A DNA stretch of 64,000 bases, taken from VRUE01 sp963702955 (GTDB lineage Bacteria; Actinomycetota; Thermoleophilia; Solirubrobacterales; 70-9). The stretch's first letter is position 1, and each line of letters starts with the position of its first letter. Positions 24,806 to 33,214 of this stretch are shown here, one piece after another. The stretch lies in contig OY969774.1 in NCBI GenBank assembly GCA_963702955.1, positions 1,364,001 to 1,428,000 of the forward strand, in the 5' to 3' direction. The notes below the pieces were generated by a model. The model saw only the letters and a list, made by a program, of their open reading frames with translations, made no database searches and was not told where the DNA came from. The translations under genes and the position numbers were made by a program.

Positions 24806-25680
24806 GAGCCCATCTTCCTCCGACTGCGGACGAGCAGCGCCCTGGCGCCGAGGCTGGCGAAGAGGATCAGCGAGACGAGGATGAAGGCGAGGCCCCAGGC
24901 TTCGGTGAAGCCTTCCGGGTTCGCTTCTTCGGAGAGGGTGTAGATCCGCACCGGGACGTTGGGCAGCGCTTCGAACGGGTTGAGGGAGAACACCCGGGGG
25001 TCGAACACGGGGGTGGCGAAGATCAGCGGCGCCGTCTCGCCGGCGGCGCGGGCGGCGGAGAGCACGGTCGAGGTGACGATGCCGCCCAGCGCGCTGGGGA
25101 GGATCACGCCCAGCACCGTCCGCCAGCGGCTGACGCCGAGCGCGTCGGCGGCTTCCCGGCGACTGTGGGGCACGAGGAGGAGAATCTCCTGGGTGCCGCG
25201 GGCGATCAGCGGCAGCTCGATGATCACCAGCGCCACCGAGGCGGCGAAGCCGGACTGCTTGTGGTGGTTGACGAGCAGTCCGAAGATAAAGAGCCCGATC
25301 ACGATCGAGGGCAGGCCGTTCATCAGGTCGAGGCTGAGGCGGACCGCGTTGGCGATCCGGTTGCCGCTGAACTCGGTCAGGAAGAGGGCGGTGAGGACTC
25401 CCAGCGGCATCGCGATCATCGTCGCGATCGCGACGATGATCGTCGTGCCGACCAGCTCGGGGCCGATCCCGGCCGGCGACCCCTTGAGGAGGAAGTCCAG
25501 GTTGAGCGCGTCGGCGCCGCGGACGAACACCGTGTAGACGACGATCGCCAGCACCGCGACCGCCAGCACCGCGGCGGCGGTCGCGCCGGACTCGGCGAAG
25601 CGGCTGAAGAGCTGCCGCCGCCGCAGGTTGCCGCTCGGCGTCAGCGGGGCCGCCGGGTCGAACGTCGGCTCGCCGCTCAC
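24802..25680 (-). CDS. pstA: Phosphate ABC transporter permease
   Basis: 292 residues, six hydrophobic spans. The permease-ATPase contact loop is EAADALGVSRWRTVLGVILP, and SAARAAGETAPLIF is the PstA-specific segment. GTG start overlaps the pstC stop. The frame remains open far upstream only because it is antisense-free GC-rich shadow of pstC. Partner of PstC and PstB in the inner membrane. Confidence 0.95.
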   Translation of the reverse strand: MSGEPTFDPAAPLTPSGNLRRRQLFSRFAESGATAAAVLAVAVLAIVVYTVFVRGADALNLDFLLKGSPAGIGPELVGTTIIVAIATMIAMPLGVLTALFLTEFSGNRIANAVRLSLDLMNGLPSIVIGLFIFGLLVNHHKQSGFAASVALVIIELPLIARGTQEILLLVPHSRREAADALGVSRWRTVLGVILPSALGGIVTSTVLSAARAAGETAPLIFATPVFDPRVFSLNPFEALPNVPVRIYTLSEEANPEGFTEAWGLAFILVSLILFASLGARALLVRSRRKMGS

Positions 25681-26681
25681 CGCGCCGTCGCTCCCCTGTA
25701 GCTGAACCGCCGGCCGATCCACTGCGCGACCAGGTTCGAGGCGAAGCCGATCACGAGCAGGATCACGCCGAGGTAGAAGAGCGAGGCTTTGTGCATTTCC
25801 CCCAACGCCCCGGGGAACTGGTTGGCGATGCGGGCGGCCATCGTGTCGCCGGTCTTGAACAGCGAGGCGTGGATTTCGGAACCGGCGCCGATCACCTGCG
25901 CGACGGCGATCGCCTCGCCGAGCGCGCGGCCGAGCCCGAGCAGGGAGGCGGCGACCACGCCTGAGGCGGTCGACGGCAGCACCACTCCCCGCACCACCTC
26001 CCAGCGGGTCGCGCCGAGCGCGCTGGCGCCGTCCTGGACGTCGCTCGGCACCGCCGAGAAGAGGTCGCGCGAGACCGAGGCGATGATCGGGATCACCATG
26101 ATCGTCAGGATCAGGCTGGCGGTGAAGATGCTGGACCCGGTCGTTTCGGGCGTGCCGAAGATCGGCAGGAACCCGAGCGTGCTGTGCAGGAAGGGCTCGA
26201 CGTGTTCGTGCACGAACGGCGCCAGCACGAGGATGCCCCAGAAGCCGAGGATGACGCTGGGGATCGCCGCCAGCATTTCGACCAGGGGAGCGACGACCGT
26301 GCGCACCCCCGAGGGGGCCATCAGGCTCAGGTAGAGGCCGATCGAGATCGCGATCGGCGCCCCCAGCGCGAGTGCCACGGTCGAGCTGACGGCGGTGCCG
26401 AAGATCAGCGAGCCGGCGCCGAAGACGTTGAAGTTCGGCTGCCAGGAGGTATGGATGAGGAAGCCGAGCCCGAACTTGGAGATCGCGGGGGCGGCACCGT
26501 GCACGACCTGGAAGCCGATCAGCAGCAAGGTCACGACTCCGAGCAGCGCGGCAATTGCGCAAACGCCGTACAGAAGGCTGTCGCCGAGCCGGTCGATCCG
26601 CCGCAGCCGCCTTGCAGAGCGGACTCTCTGCGACCGGCTTGGGCCGGCGACGTAGGCCGGATCGAGGGTCGTCCCGCTCAT
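25677..26681 (-). CDS. pstC: Phosphate ABC transporter permease
   Basis: 334 residues from MSGTTLDPAYVAGPSRSQRV. It has six membrane spans and a periplasmic loop before the third span. The contact loop is DGASALGATRWEVVRGVVLP, and LGRALGEAIAVAQVIG is the PstC counterpart of the PstA segment. An in-frame ATG 33 bases upstream is less likely. It is first in the operon, divergent from pstS, with Pho-box-like repeats in the 227 bases between. Confidence 0.95.
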   Translation of the reverse strand: MSGTTLDPAYVAGPSRSQRVRSARRLRRIDRLGDSLLYGVCAIAALLGVVTLLLIGFQVVHGAAPAISKFGLGFLIHTSWQPNFNVFGAGSLIFGTAVSSTVALALGAPIAISIGLYLSLMAPSGVRTVVAPLVEMLAAIPSVILGFWGILVLAPFVHEHVEPFLHSTLGFLPIFGTPETTGSSIFTASLILTIMVIPIIASVSRDLFSAVPSDVQDGASALGATRWEVVRGVVLPSTASGVVAASLLGLGRALGEAIAVAQVIGAGSEIHASLFKTGDTMAARIANQFPGALGEMHKASLFYLGVILLVIGFASNLVAQWIGRRFSYRGATAR

Positions 26682-26722
26682 CGGCGCGCAGCGTAGTGGA
26701 GTCCGACACCACACACCAACGT

Positions 26723-26744
26723 GTTATCCAAATTTTCACAAGAC
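26723..26744 (-). promoter_or_regulatory. Pho-box-like pair nearer pstC
   Basis: GTTATCCAAAT followed by TTTCACAAGAC: two contiguous 11-base units, 42 bases from the pstC start. The first 11-mer is also found before the winged-helix gene at 19742. Confidence 0.45.
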
Positions 26745-26775
26745 TGGAACGGCTTGGCAACAGGCCTGACACACG

Positions 26776-26808
26776 GTTACAACTTCGTAACAACTTCCTT
26801 CACAAGAT
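26776..26808 (+). promoter_or_regulatory. Three tandem 11-bp Pho-box-like units before pstS
   Basis: GTTACAACTTC, GTAACAACTTC and CTTCACAAGAT follow one another without spacer. Strict 11-base periodicity and location between pstC and pstS match binding sites of PhoB/PhoP-type regulators, which occupy tandem 11-base half-sites. Confidence 0.65.
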
Positions 26809-26908
26809 CGAAACATGTGTGAACGGGCTGGGGCCAATGCTATGCCACGCCCGGGTTGCAGCCTTGCGCCCGCCAGAGAGTCATCGAAACGAGTCGAAAG
26901 GAATTCTC

Positions 26909-27922
26909 TTGAATCGCATCAGGTTGCTTGGGGTGGCCATCACGGCCGTCTTGGTCATGGCGACGGGAGTGGCGAGCGCATCTGCCGCAGGCCTCACGGG
27001 GGCCGGGTCGACGCTGGTCGCGCCCCTGATGGCCAACTGGATCAACGGCTTCGAAATCAAGGAAGGCATCCCGGTCAAATACGGATCGGTCGGCTCCGGA
27101 GCCGGGATCTCGCAGATCACCGCCCGGACCGTCGACTTCGGCGCCTCCGACGCTCCGCTGACGCCCGAACAGGCGGCTGCCTGCAATGGCTGCGTCCAGA
27201 TTCCGTGGGGACTGTCGGCGGTAGGAATCGGATACAACCTCCCCGGCGTCAAGAAGGGTGCCCTGAAACTATCGGGACCGGTTCTGGCCGGAATCTACTT
27301 CGGCAAGATCACCAAGTGGAACGACCCGAAGATCAAGAAGCTCAACCCCGGGCTTAAACTGCCCGGCCTGACGATCACGCCGGTCTTCCGAACCGACGGA
27401 TCCGGGACCACCTACGCGTTCGTCCGGTACCTGTCGAAGATCAGCCCCGCATGGAGGAGTTCGGTCGGTTACGCGACCAGCGTGCAGTTCCCGACCGGAG
27501 TCGGGGGCAAAGGCAACTCCGGCGTCACCTCGGTCGTGACCAAGACGCCCGGCTCGATCGGCTACATCGAGGCCTCCTACATCATCGCCGCCGGCCTCGG
27601 CGCCGCCGGCGTCGAAAACAAGGCTGGGAACTTCGAGTACCCCAACCTGAAAAACATCGAAGCGGCCGCAGCGGTGGTCAAGAGCGTCCCGCCGAACAAC
27701 GAACTCACCATTTCCGACCCGCCGAAGAAGGCAAGCACCGCTTACCCGATATCGACGTTCACCTACGCGATCGTGCCGCACAACGCCCCTCAGAAGGCCT
27801 TCGTGCAGCAGTTCGTCAAGTACTGCGTGACGATCGGTCAGAAATACGGAGCCGCACTCGACTTCGCTCCGTTGCCGTCAGTTGTCAAGTCGGCATCTCT
27901 GAAGTCGATCGCCACCCTCTAA
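26909..27922 (+). CDS. pstS: Phosphate-binding protein of the Pst transporter
   Basis: 337 residues, TTG start preceded by GAAAGGAAT. A Sec signal peptide (LLGVAITAVLVMATGVASAS then AAG) is present, without a lipobox cysteine, so it is exported but not lipid-anchored. Mature protein starts GLTGAGSTLVAPLMANWING. Phosphate contacts of the family are visible in GAGSTLVAP, GSVGSGAGISQI, GASDAPLTP and RTDGSGTTYAF. It captures phosphate outside the membrane for PstCAB. A strong terminator follows. Confidence 0.96.
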   Translation: MNRIRLLGVAITAVLVMATGVASASAAGLTGAGSTLVAPLMANWINGFEIKEGIPVKYGSVGSGAGISQITARTVDFGASDAPLTPEQAAACNGCVQIPWGLSAVGIGYNLPGVKKGALKLSGPVLAGIYFGKITKWNDPKIKKLNPGLKLPGLTITPVFRTDGSGTTYAFVRYLSKISPAWRSSVGYATSVQFPTGVGGKGNSGVTSVVTKTPGSIGYIEASYIIAAGLGAAGVENKAGNFEYPNLKNIEAAAAVVKSVPPNNELTISDPPKKASTAYPISTFTYAIVPHNAPQKAFVQQFVKYCVTIGQKYGAALDFAPLPSVVKSASLKSIATL

Positions 27923-27962
27923 CCCAGTCTGCCCAGCGGCGGAGGCGCCGCAGGCAAACCGA

Positions 27963-28000
27963 CCGGCACGGGGCTCTCAGGAGCCTCGTGCCGGCCTTTT
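27963..28000 (+). terminator. Intrinsic terminator of pstS
   Basis: A 14-bp stem (CCGGCACGGGGCTC / GAGCCTCGTGCCGG, one G-T pair) with loop TCAG is followed by CCTTTTCTT. Confidence 0.92.
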
Positions 28001-28012
28001 CTTCGGCCGGAC

Positions 28013-28981
28013 TTAGGCGTCCGGACGGACGACGCAGCGAAAGCCGATGTGCCCGGTCGAGGTGTCGGCGCTGACGCCCTGGCGCGCCGCCGGCCGGTAG
28101 CGCAGGCAGTAGTTGGGGGCGCAGAGGTGGGATCCGCCCTTGGTCACCCGGCGCGGGATCTCAGACCCGGGACCCGCCGTAGCGGGAAGGCTCTGCTCCG
28201 GGGAGCCGAGCCGCGGGTCGGGGGGCGCGCAGCAGGCATTCTCCTCGCTGCCGCCGGCATGGTCCGCAAAGAGGTCGGCGGTCCACTCCCAGACGTTGCC
28301 GGTGACGTCGTAGAGGCCGTAGCCGTTGGGGGGATAGCGCCCGATCAGCGAGGTTCTCTGTTCCCGCTTCGGCTTCAGGCTCTGCCAGGGGAACTCCCCC
28401 TGCCAGGTGTTGGCCAGCGGGCGGTCGCCGGGGGCCTCCTCGTCGCCCCAGGCGTAGACCTTCCCCTCGAGTCCGCCGCGGGCAGCGCGCTCCCACTCGG
28501 CCTCGGTCGGCAGGGACTTGCCCGCCCACTCCGCGTAGGCCGCCGCGTCCTCGTGGGCGACGTGGACAACGGGGTGGCGCTCGCGGCCGCCGATCTTGCT
28601 CCCGGGCCCCTCCGGGCGGCGCCAGTAGGCGCCGGGAACGTAGTCCCACCAGTTGGACACGTCGCGCAGGTCGACCGGCCCGGGGGTTTTGTTGAAGACC
28701 AGCGAGCCGGGGACGAGCAGCGCCGGGTCGGCGCCGGGAAACTGGCTCGGGTCGAGCGGCCGCTCGGCGACCGTCACGTAACCGGTCGCTTTGGCGAAGC
28801 GGCGAAACTCGGCCACCGTCACCGGATTCTCGTCCATCCAGAAGCCCTCGACCTGGGCCTCGCGGACCGGGGCCTCCTCCGGGTAGAAGTCCTCGCAGCC
28901 CATCAGGAAGGTCCCGCCGGGGATCCAGGCCATCTCCTCCGCCGGCGCTTCCGTCGGACTGGCATCGGGTGGGGTCGGCAC
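28013..28981 (-). CDS. Formylglycine-generating enzyme (sulfatase-modifying factor)
   Basis: Converts a sulfatase active-site cysteine to formylglycine using copper and oxygen. 322 residues. Start motif MAWIPGGTFLMGCEDFYPEE, then PVTVAEFRRFAKATGYVT, PVVHVAHEDAAAYAEWAGK and LPTEAEWERAARGG. The active-site pair is in VTKGGSHLCAPNYCLRYRPA (two cysteines five apart), followed by GFRCV. Both catalytic cysteines are kept, so true FGE activity is likely, unlike ergothioneine-type relatives. No sulfatase gene is in the window. The start could also be 16 residues further in. Confidence 0.92.
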   Translation of the reverse strand: MPTPPDASPTEAPAEEMAWIPGGTFLMGCEDFYPEEAPVREAQVEGFWMDENPVTVAEFRRFAKATGYVTVAERPLDPSQFPGADPALLVPGSLVFNKTPGPVDLRDVSNWWDYVPGAYWRRPEGPGSKIGGRERHPVVHVAHEDAAAYAEWAGKSLPTEAEWERAARGGLEGKVYAWGDEEAPGDRPLANTWQGEFPWQSLKPKREQRTSLIGRYPPNGYGLYDVTGNVWEWTADLFADHAGGSEENACCAPPDPRLGSPEQSLPATAGPGSEIPRRVTKGGSHLCAPNYCLRYRPAARQGVSADTSTGHIGFRCVVRPDA

Positions 28982-29040
28982 GGCGGAAACGCTACCGATG
29001 CCGGAGTCCCGCCCGTCGGGTCGGGGACGAGGAGCGAGCG

Positions 29041-29889
29041 TCAGGCGAAGGCGCGCGTGGCGCGGCGGCGCAGGTCGGCGTTGAGCATCCCGGTGACCTG
29101 GCTGGGACGCTCGCCGGCGCTGGGGATCGCGTCGCCGATCAGCCCCGCGGCGCGGAAGCCGTACAGCGGCGCGTCGAAGCCGGCGTCGCGGATCTTGCGC
29201 ACGAGCTGCACCGCAGAGGGGGTGTCAACGCCGGGCCCGCAGAGGACGATCGCGGTCGGGTCGAGGGCGCGCAGGGCGCGCTCCATCCGCTCCTCGCCGA
29301 GCTCGTCGGAGAGCATCAGCACGCGGAAGCCGGCGCGGCGCAGAGCGAGGTCGAGCGCCTGGGCGTGGACCGCCTCGGCGTCGTCGCCGCGACCGGCGTC
29401 GAGCAGCAGGATCCCGGCCGGCCGGGAAGCCGTGGGGGCGAGGCGGCGGGCGCCGTGCAGCCAGCCGGTCGCCCAGCGGGCGGCGAACTCGAGCTCGGCC
29501 TCGCGGTCGGGATCGGCCGCCAGCTCGTCGACCGCCGGCAGCAGCATCTCCTCCACCGTGCGCTCCAGCGGACGCAGCGCCAGGCTCTCCTCGACCATGC
29601 GGTCGGCGGCGTCCTCGTCGAAGGCCTCGAAGGCGGCCCGCAGGCCGTTGCCGCTGGCCGGCGCCGCCTGGCGCTGGCGCGACAGCTCGATCGCCGAGGA
29701 GATGTTGCCGGTCTCGGCGAGGGCGTCGCGCAAAGTCTGCAGCTCGACCAGCTCGTAGTTGCGGTGGTTGCCGGGGGTGCGCTTCGGCACCGGGAAGCCG
29801 TAGCGGCGCTCCCAGCTGCGCAGCGTGTTCGGGCTGACGCCGAGAACTTCCGCGGCGGCATTGGTTCGGATCCCCGGCATGCGCAGCAT
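29041..29889 (-). CDS. MerR-family regulator with cobalamin-binding-like domain
   Basis: 282 residues. The N-terminal MerR helix-turn-helix is RTNAAAEVLGVSPNTLRSWE then RRYGFPVPKRTPGNHRNYEL. A helical middle part (about 90-160) and a Rossmann-like B12 domain (about 165-275: AEAVHAQALDLALRRAGFRV, LDPTAIVLCGPG) follow, as in CarH/LitR light sensors. The histidine expected as lower cobalt ligand is kept (VHAQ), but the GExH context is degenerate, so B12 binding is uncertain. A GGDEF gene is upstream on the same strand. Confidence 0.82.
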   Translation of the reverse strand: MLRMPGIRTNAAAEVLGVSPNTLRSWERRYGFPVPKRTPGNHRNYELVELQTLRDALAETGNISSAIELSRQRQAAPASGNGLRAAFEAFDEDAADRMVEESLALRPLERTVEEMLLPAVDELAADPDREAELEFAARWATGWLHGARRLAPTASRPAGILLLDAGRGDDAEAVHAQALDLALRRAGFRVLMLSDELGEERMERALRALDPTAIVLCGPGVDTPSAVQLVRKIRDAGFDAPLYGFRAAGLIGDAIPSAGERPSQVTGMLNADLRRRATRAFA

Positions 29890-29924
29890 TCTGCCACCCG
29901 TATTCGAGGTTTACACCGGTTATG

Positions 29925-29945
29925 GACAGATTCCCGGAATCTGTC
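29925..29945 (-). promoter_or_regulatory. Dyad upstream of the MerR gene
   Basis: GACAGATT (29925-29932) and AATCTGTC (29938-29945) are a perfect 8-base inverted repeat with a 5-base centre, 36 bases before the MerR start and touching the stop codon of the GGDEF gene. It could be the MerR operator. Confidence 0.5.
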
Positions 29946-30663
29946 AGCGATCTTGCAAAGCGCCGACGCCCACCGGCTGGCCGACCGCGCGGGCGCGCCA
30001 CATCGCCTCGTCGGCCTTGTGCAGGAGTTCGTCGGCGTCGTTGCCGTGCTCCGGGCAGGCGACGACGCCGGCGGTAACCCCGATCGGCAGCCCACCCGCG
30101 TCCTCCAGCTCGTCGAGCTGGCGCAGCAGCCGCTCGGACATCTGCACGCCGCCGACCGTGGTCTGGTTCGGCGCCAGCACGCAAAGCGCGTCCTCCTCGA
30201 GCCGGTAGGCCTCGTCCAGCAGGCGGCTGCTGTCGGACAGCGCCGCGCCGACAACCGCCAATGCGGTCTCGCGATCGCCCTCGCCCTCGCCGGCCCGCGC
30301 TCCCGGCCCCTCGACGTCGAAGACGACCAGGGCGAAGGGGTGCCCGTAGCGGTGGCTCTCCTCGATCAGCTGCTCGAGGCGGCGGCGCATCTGGCCCGGC
30401 CGGTAGAGGCTCGGGTGGTGCTCGTCCTCGTATGCCGGCTCGACCTCGTCCCGCTCCCAGAGCGTGCCGACCGCGGTCGCCGTGACCGAGCCGAACTCCT
30501 CGGCCAGCCTCTGCGCCGCCGCGGCGAAGGCGTCGCCGCCGCCGGCCATCTCCTCGTGCAGCCTGCCCAGCAGCGCCGCCTGCAGCGAGGACACCTCACG
30601 GGCGAGCTGCCCGGCCGCCGAGTCCTCGCCCGGCCCGGTCCTGGTTGGAGCTCCCGTCGCCAC
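29944..30663 (-). CDS. Degenerate GGDEF-domain protein
   Basis: 239 residues, GTG start. An N-terminal helical region (about 15-75) precedes a GGDEF fold recognisable from YRPGQMRRRLEQLIEESHRY, ALVVFDVEG and ITAGVVACPEHG-like VTAGVVACPEHGNDADELLH. The GG(D/E)EF signature is replaced by LEEDAL, so it cannot be a normal cyclic-di-GMP synthase. It may be a receptor or structural domain. A 13-bp palindrome sits 45 bases upstream. Confidence 0.8.
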   Translation of the reverse strand: MATGAPTRTGPGEDSAAGQLAREVSSLQAALLGRLHEEMAGGGDAFAAAAQRLAEEFGSVTATAVGTLWERDEVEPAYEDEHHPSLYRPGQMRRRLEQLIEESHRYGHPFALVVFDVEGPGARAGEGEGDRETALAVVGAALSDSSRLLDEAYRLEEDALCVLAPNQTTVGGVQMSERLLRQLDELEDAGGLPIGVTAGVVACPEHGNDADELLHKADEAMWRARAVGQPVGVGALQDR

Positions 30664-30707
30664 GGGGAGACCTTGGCGAAGCGAGCGGACGGCAGACCGC
30701 AGAAAAT

Positions 30708-30720
30708 TCGCAATTTGCGA
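30708..30720 (-). promoter_or_regulatory. 13-bp palindrome upstream of GGDEF gene
   Basis: TCGCAATTTGCGA is a perfect palindrome around a central T. Its core CGCAATTTGC recurs (minus strand, 58876-58885) upstream of the membrane HD-GYP gene. Confidence 0.45.
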
Positions 30721-30784
30721 GGTGACACCCGTCTAGGCGATTCGGCCAGTTGTCCGCAGCGGGCGAACCCGGGGAACGGCCCGG

Positions 30785-32212
30785 CTACGCTGCAGCGCCG
30801 TAGCGCTCGCGCGTCGAGGGCGGATGCCCGGACATGAACAGCGTCTTGGACTGCGGGCGGCTCCCCCTCAGCGTTTCGGCAAGTTGGTAGCCATTCGTCC
30901 CGGGCATGACCAGATCGGTCAGCAGCAGATCGATCGTCCCTTGGTGGGCGTCCGACAGCGCGATCGCGTCGTCTCCGCTCGCCGCCTCCAGCACCTCGTA
31001 GCCGGCCTCGCGCAGGACCCGGGCCGCGACCCGCCGCAGCGCTTCCTGGTCGTCGGCCAGCAGGATCGTCTCACTGCCGCCGCGAGCCAGAGCTTCAGTC
31101 GGTGCGAGCCGAACCTCCTGCGCCCGCGCCTCGGCCACCGGAAGCAGGATCGAGAAGGAGGTTCCCCTGCCCAAGACGCTCTGCACCGAGAGATGCCCGC
31201 CCAACTGGGCGACTATGCCGTAGCTGGTGGAGAGCCCGAGGCCGGTGCCCTTGCCGGACTCCTTGGTCGTGTAGAAAGGCTCGAAGATCCGGTCGAGCTG
31301 CTCGGGCTCGATCCCGACGCCCTCGTCGGTCACGTCGATTCGCACGAACTGCCCGGGCGCAATCTCCGGTGAGCTCGAGGGCGATTCGCTCAGCTCGACG
31401 CCCGCCGTCGCGATCGTCAGCCGCCCCCCGGTCGGCATCGCGTCACGCGCGTTCACCACCAGGTTGATGATCACCTGCTGGAGCTGGATCGGGTCCGCCT
31501 CCACCGTCGCGGTCTCGGCGTCCAGGTCAAGCGTCAGTTCGATGTCCGAGCCGATCAACCTCGCGAGCATCGATTTGACTTCGCCGATCAATCCATTGAG
31601 GTCGAAGACTTCGGAACCGGCCGGGGACCTGCGGCCGAAGGCGAGCAACTGTGCCGTCAGCCCGGCAGCCTGCTCGGCGGCTCCGAGGATCTCGTCAACC
31701 AGCTCGCGCTCGTCGCCCCGCTCTGCGACCTTCGATCGCAGCAGCTGCCCCGCCCCGATCACCACCGTCAGGAGGTTGTTGAAGTCGTGCGCCACCCCAC
31801 TGCCAAGGCGGCCTATCGCCTCCATCTTCTGCGACTGGCGCAGCTCCTCGGTGCGCTGGGCGAGCAACGCCTCGTCGCGCCGGCGCTCGCTAACGTCGCG
31901 GGCGATCGTCGAGGCGCCGATCACGTTTCCGGAGGAGTCGACCACCGGTGAGATCGTCAGCGAGACGTCGATTCTCCTGCCGCCGCGATCCTGGCGCACG
32001 GTCTCGAAATGCTGCGTCCGCTCTCCCGCCGCGACCCTGCGCATGATCAGCTGTAGCTCCTCGCGGCGATCCTCGGGAACGACCAGCTCGATGTTGCGGC
32101 CGATCGCCTCCTGCGGGCCGTAGCCGTAGAGCCGCTCGGCGGCGGGGTTCCAGCCGGTGATCGTCCCGTCCAGGTCCTTGGTCAGAACCGCGTCCTCGGA
32201 AGACTCCACCAC
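30785..32212 (-). CDS. PAS hybrid sensor histidine kinase with receiver domain
   Basis: 475 residues, soluble. PAS (about 5-108; DLDGTITGWNPAAERLYGY), then the phospho-accepting H142 in GSGVAHDFNNLLTVV. The ATPase domain has NLVVNARDAMP (N box), DVTDEGVGIE (G1) and GKGTGLGLST (G2). The C-terminal receiver has LADDQEALRR and the acceptor Asp in LLTDLVMPGTNG, with KTLFMSGHPP. The start is GTG (followed by a second GTG), directly after a 16-bp palindrome; no earlier ATG/GTG/TTG exists in frame. It lies 73 bases after recR and may share that transcript. Confidence 0.93.
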   Translation of the reverse strand: MVESSEDAVLTKDLDGTITGWNPAAERLYGYGPQEAIGRNIELVVPEDRREELQLIMRRVAAGERTQHFETVRQDRGGRRIDVSLTISPVVDSSGNVIGASTIARDVSERRRDEALLAQRTEELRQSQKMEAIGRLGSGVAHDFNNLLTVVIGAGQLLRSKVAERGDERELVDEILGAAEQAAGLTAQLLAFGRRSPAGSEVFDLNGLIGEVKSMLARLIGSDIELTLDLDAETATVEADPIQLQQVIINLVVNARDAMPTGGRLTIATAGVELSESPSSSPEIAPGQFVRIDVTDEGVGIEPEQLDRIFEPFYTTKESGKGTGLGLSTSYGIVAQLGGHLSVQSVLGRGTSFSILLPVAEARAQEVRLAPTEALARGGSETILLADDQEALRRVAARVLREAGYEVLEAASGDDAIALSDAHQGTIDLLLTDLVMPGTNGYQLAETLRGSRPQSKTLFMSGHPPSTRERYGAAA

Positions 32213-32228
32213 TGCGCTGTACAGCGCA
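32213..32228 (-). promoter_or_regulatory. 16-bp perfect palindrome abutting the kinase start
   Basis: TGCGCTGTACAGCGCA is self-complementary with no spacer and ends one base before the start codon. It could be an operator or a hairpin controlling translation start. Confidence 0.5.
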
Positions 32229-32285
32229 ACCCGCCTGCTGTCTTCGGAGATCGAACTAATCGAGTCCGATTGTAGAGGTGACTGT

Positions 32286-32888
32286 TCAGTCGAGCGTGCG
32301 GCGGCCGGTCAGGGCCTTGCCGAGGGTGACCTCGTCGGCGTGCTCGAGGTCGGCGCCGATCGGCAATCCGCTGGCGAGGCGGGTTATCGCGGCCTTGCCG
32401 CGCAGCAGCTCGGCGATGTGGAGCGCGGTCGCCTCTCCGGTCGTCGTCGGGTTGGTGGCGAAGACGACCTCGCGGACGTCGCCGCGCTCGACCCGCTCGA
32501 CCAGCTCGGCGATCTTCAGGTCGCCGGCGTCGATCCCGTCGATCGGCGAGAGGGCGCCGCCGAGCACATGGTAGAGGCCGCGGTACTCGTGGGTGCGCTC
32601 GATCGGGATCACGTCGGCGGGTTCCTCGACCACGCAGATCGTCGCCTGGTCGCGGTTCGGGTCGAGGCAGATCCGGCAGAGCGGGCCCTCGGAGAGGTTG
32701 AAGCAGCGCTCGCAGAGGCCGACCTTCTCCTTCACCTCGCGGATCGCCGTGGCGAGGGCGGCCGCCTCTTCGTTCGGGGCGCGGAGGATGTGGAAGGCAA
32801 GCCGCTGGGCGGTCCGCTGGCCGATCCCCGGCAGCCGCGACAGCTCGGCGACGAGGCGGGCGAGCGGGGCCGGGCCCTCCGCGCTCAC
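32286..32888 (-). CDS. recR: Recombination protein RecR
   Basis: Works with RecO and RecF to load RecA at gaps. 200 residues. The N-terminal helix-hairpin-helix SRLPGIGQRTAQRLAFHIL is followed by the four-cysteine zinc site CERCFN / CRICLD and the TOPRIM domain (ICVVEEPADVIPIE; GDLKIAELVERV; VVFATNPTTTGEAT). GTG start overlaps the ybaB stop (GTGA). The order dnaX-ybaB-recR is widely conserved. Confidence 0.97.
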   Translation of the reverse strand: MSAEGPAPLARLVAELSRLPGIGQRTAQRLAFHILRAPNEEAAALATAIREVKEKVGLCERCFNLSEGPLCRICLDPNRDQATICVVEEPADVIPIERTHEYRGLYHVLGGALSPIDGIDAGDLKIAELVERVERGDVREVVFATNPTTTGEATALHIAELLRGKAAITRLASGLPIGADLEHADEVTLGKALTGRRTLD

Positions 32889-33214
32889 ATTCCCGGGAGG
32901 CCGAGGCCTCCGGTGATCCCGCCCATCTTCGAGCCGGCCAGCTCCTGGGCGGCGCGCAGCGCCTCGTTGACCGCGGCCAGCACCATGTCGGCCAGCATCT
33001 CGGCCTCCTCGGGGTTGACCGCCTGCGGGTCGATCACGATCTCGCGCAGCGTCAGGTCACCGCCCATCTTCACCTTGACCATGCCGCCGCCGGCACTCGC
33101 CTCGACGACCTCGTCCTTGAGCTGCTCCTGCGCCTGCTCCATCTGCTGCTGCATCTGCTGCGCCTGTTTCATCAGGGCGTTCACGTCGAAGCCCCCCGGC
33201 CCGCCTCTGGTCAC
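32885..33214 (-). CDS. ybaB: YbaB/EbfC nucleoid-associated protein
   Basis: 109 residues, GTG start. A helical N-terminus rich in Gln (LMKQAQQMQQQMEQAQEQLK) leads into the beta core EVVEASAGGGMVKVKMGGDL and IVIDPQAVNPEEAEMLADMV. The family binds DNA as a dimer with a tweezer shape. It sits directly after dnaX and overlaps recR, its normal neighbours. Confidence 0.95.
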   Translation of the reverse strand: MTRGGPGGFDVNALMKQAQQMQQQMEQAQEQLKDEVVEASAGGGMVKVKMGGDLTLREIVIDPQAVNPEEAEMLADMVLAAVNEALRAAQELAGSKMGGITGGLGLPGM

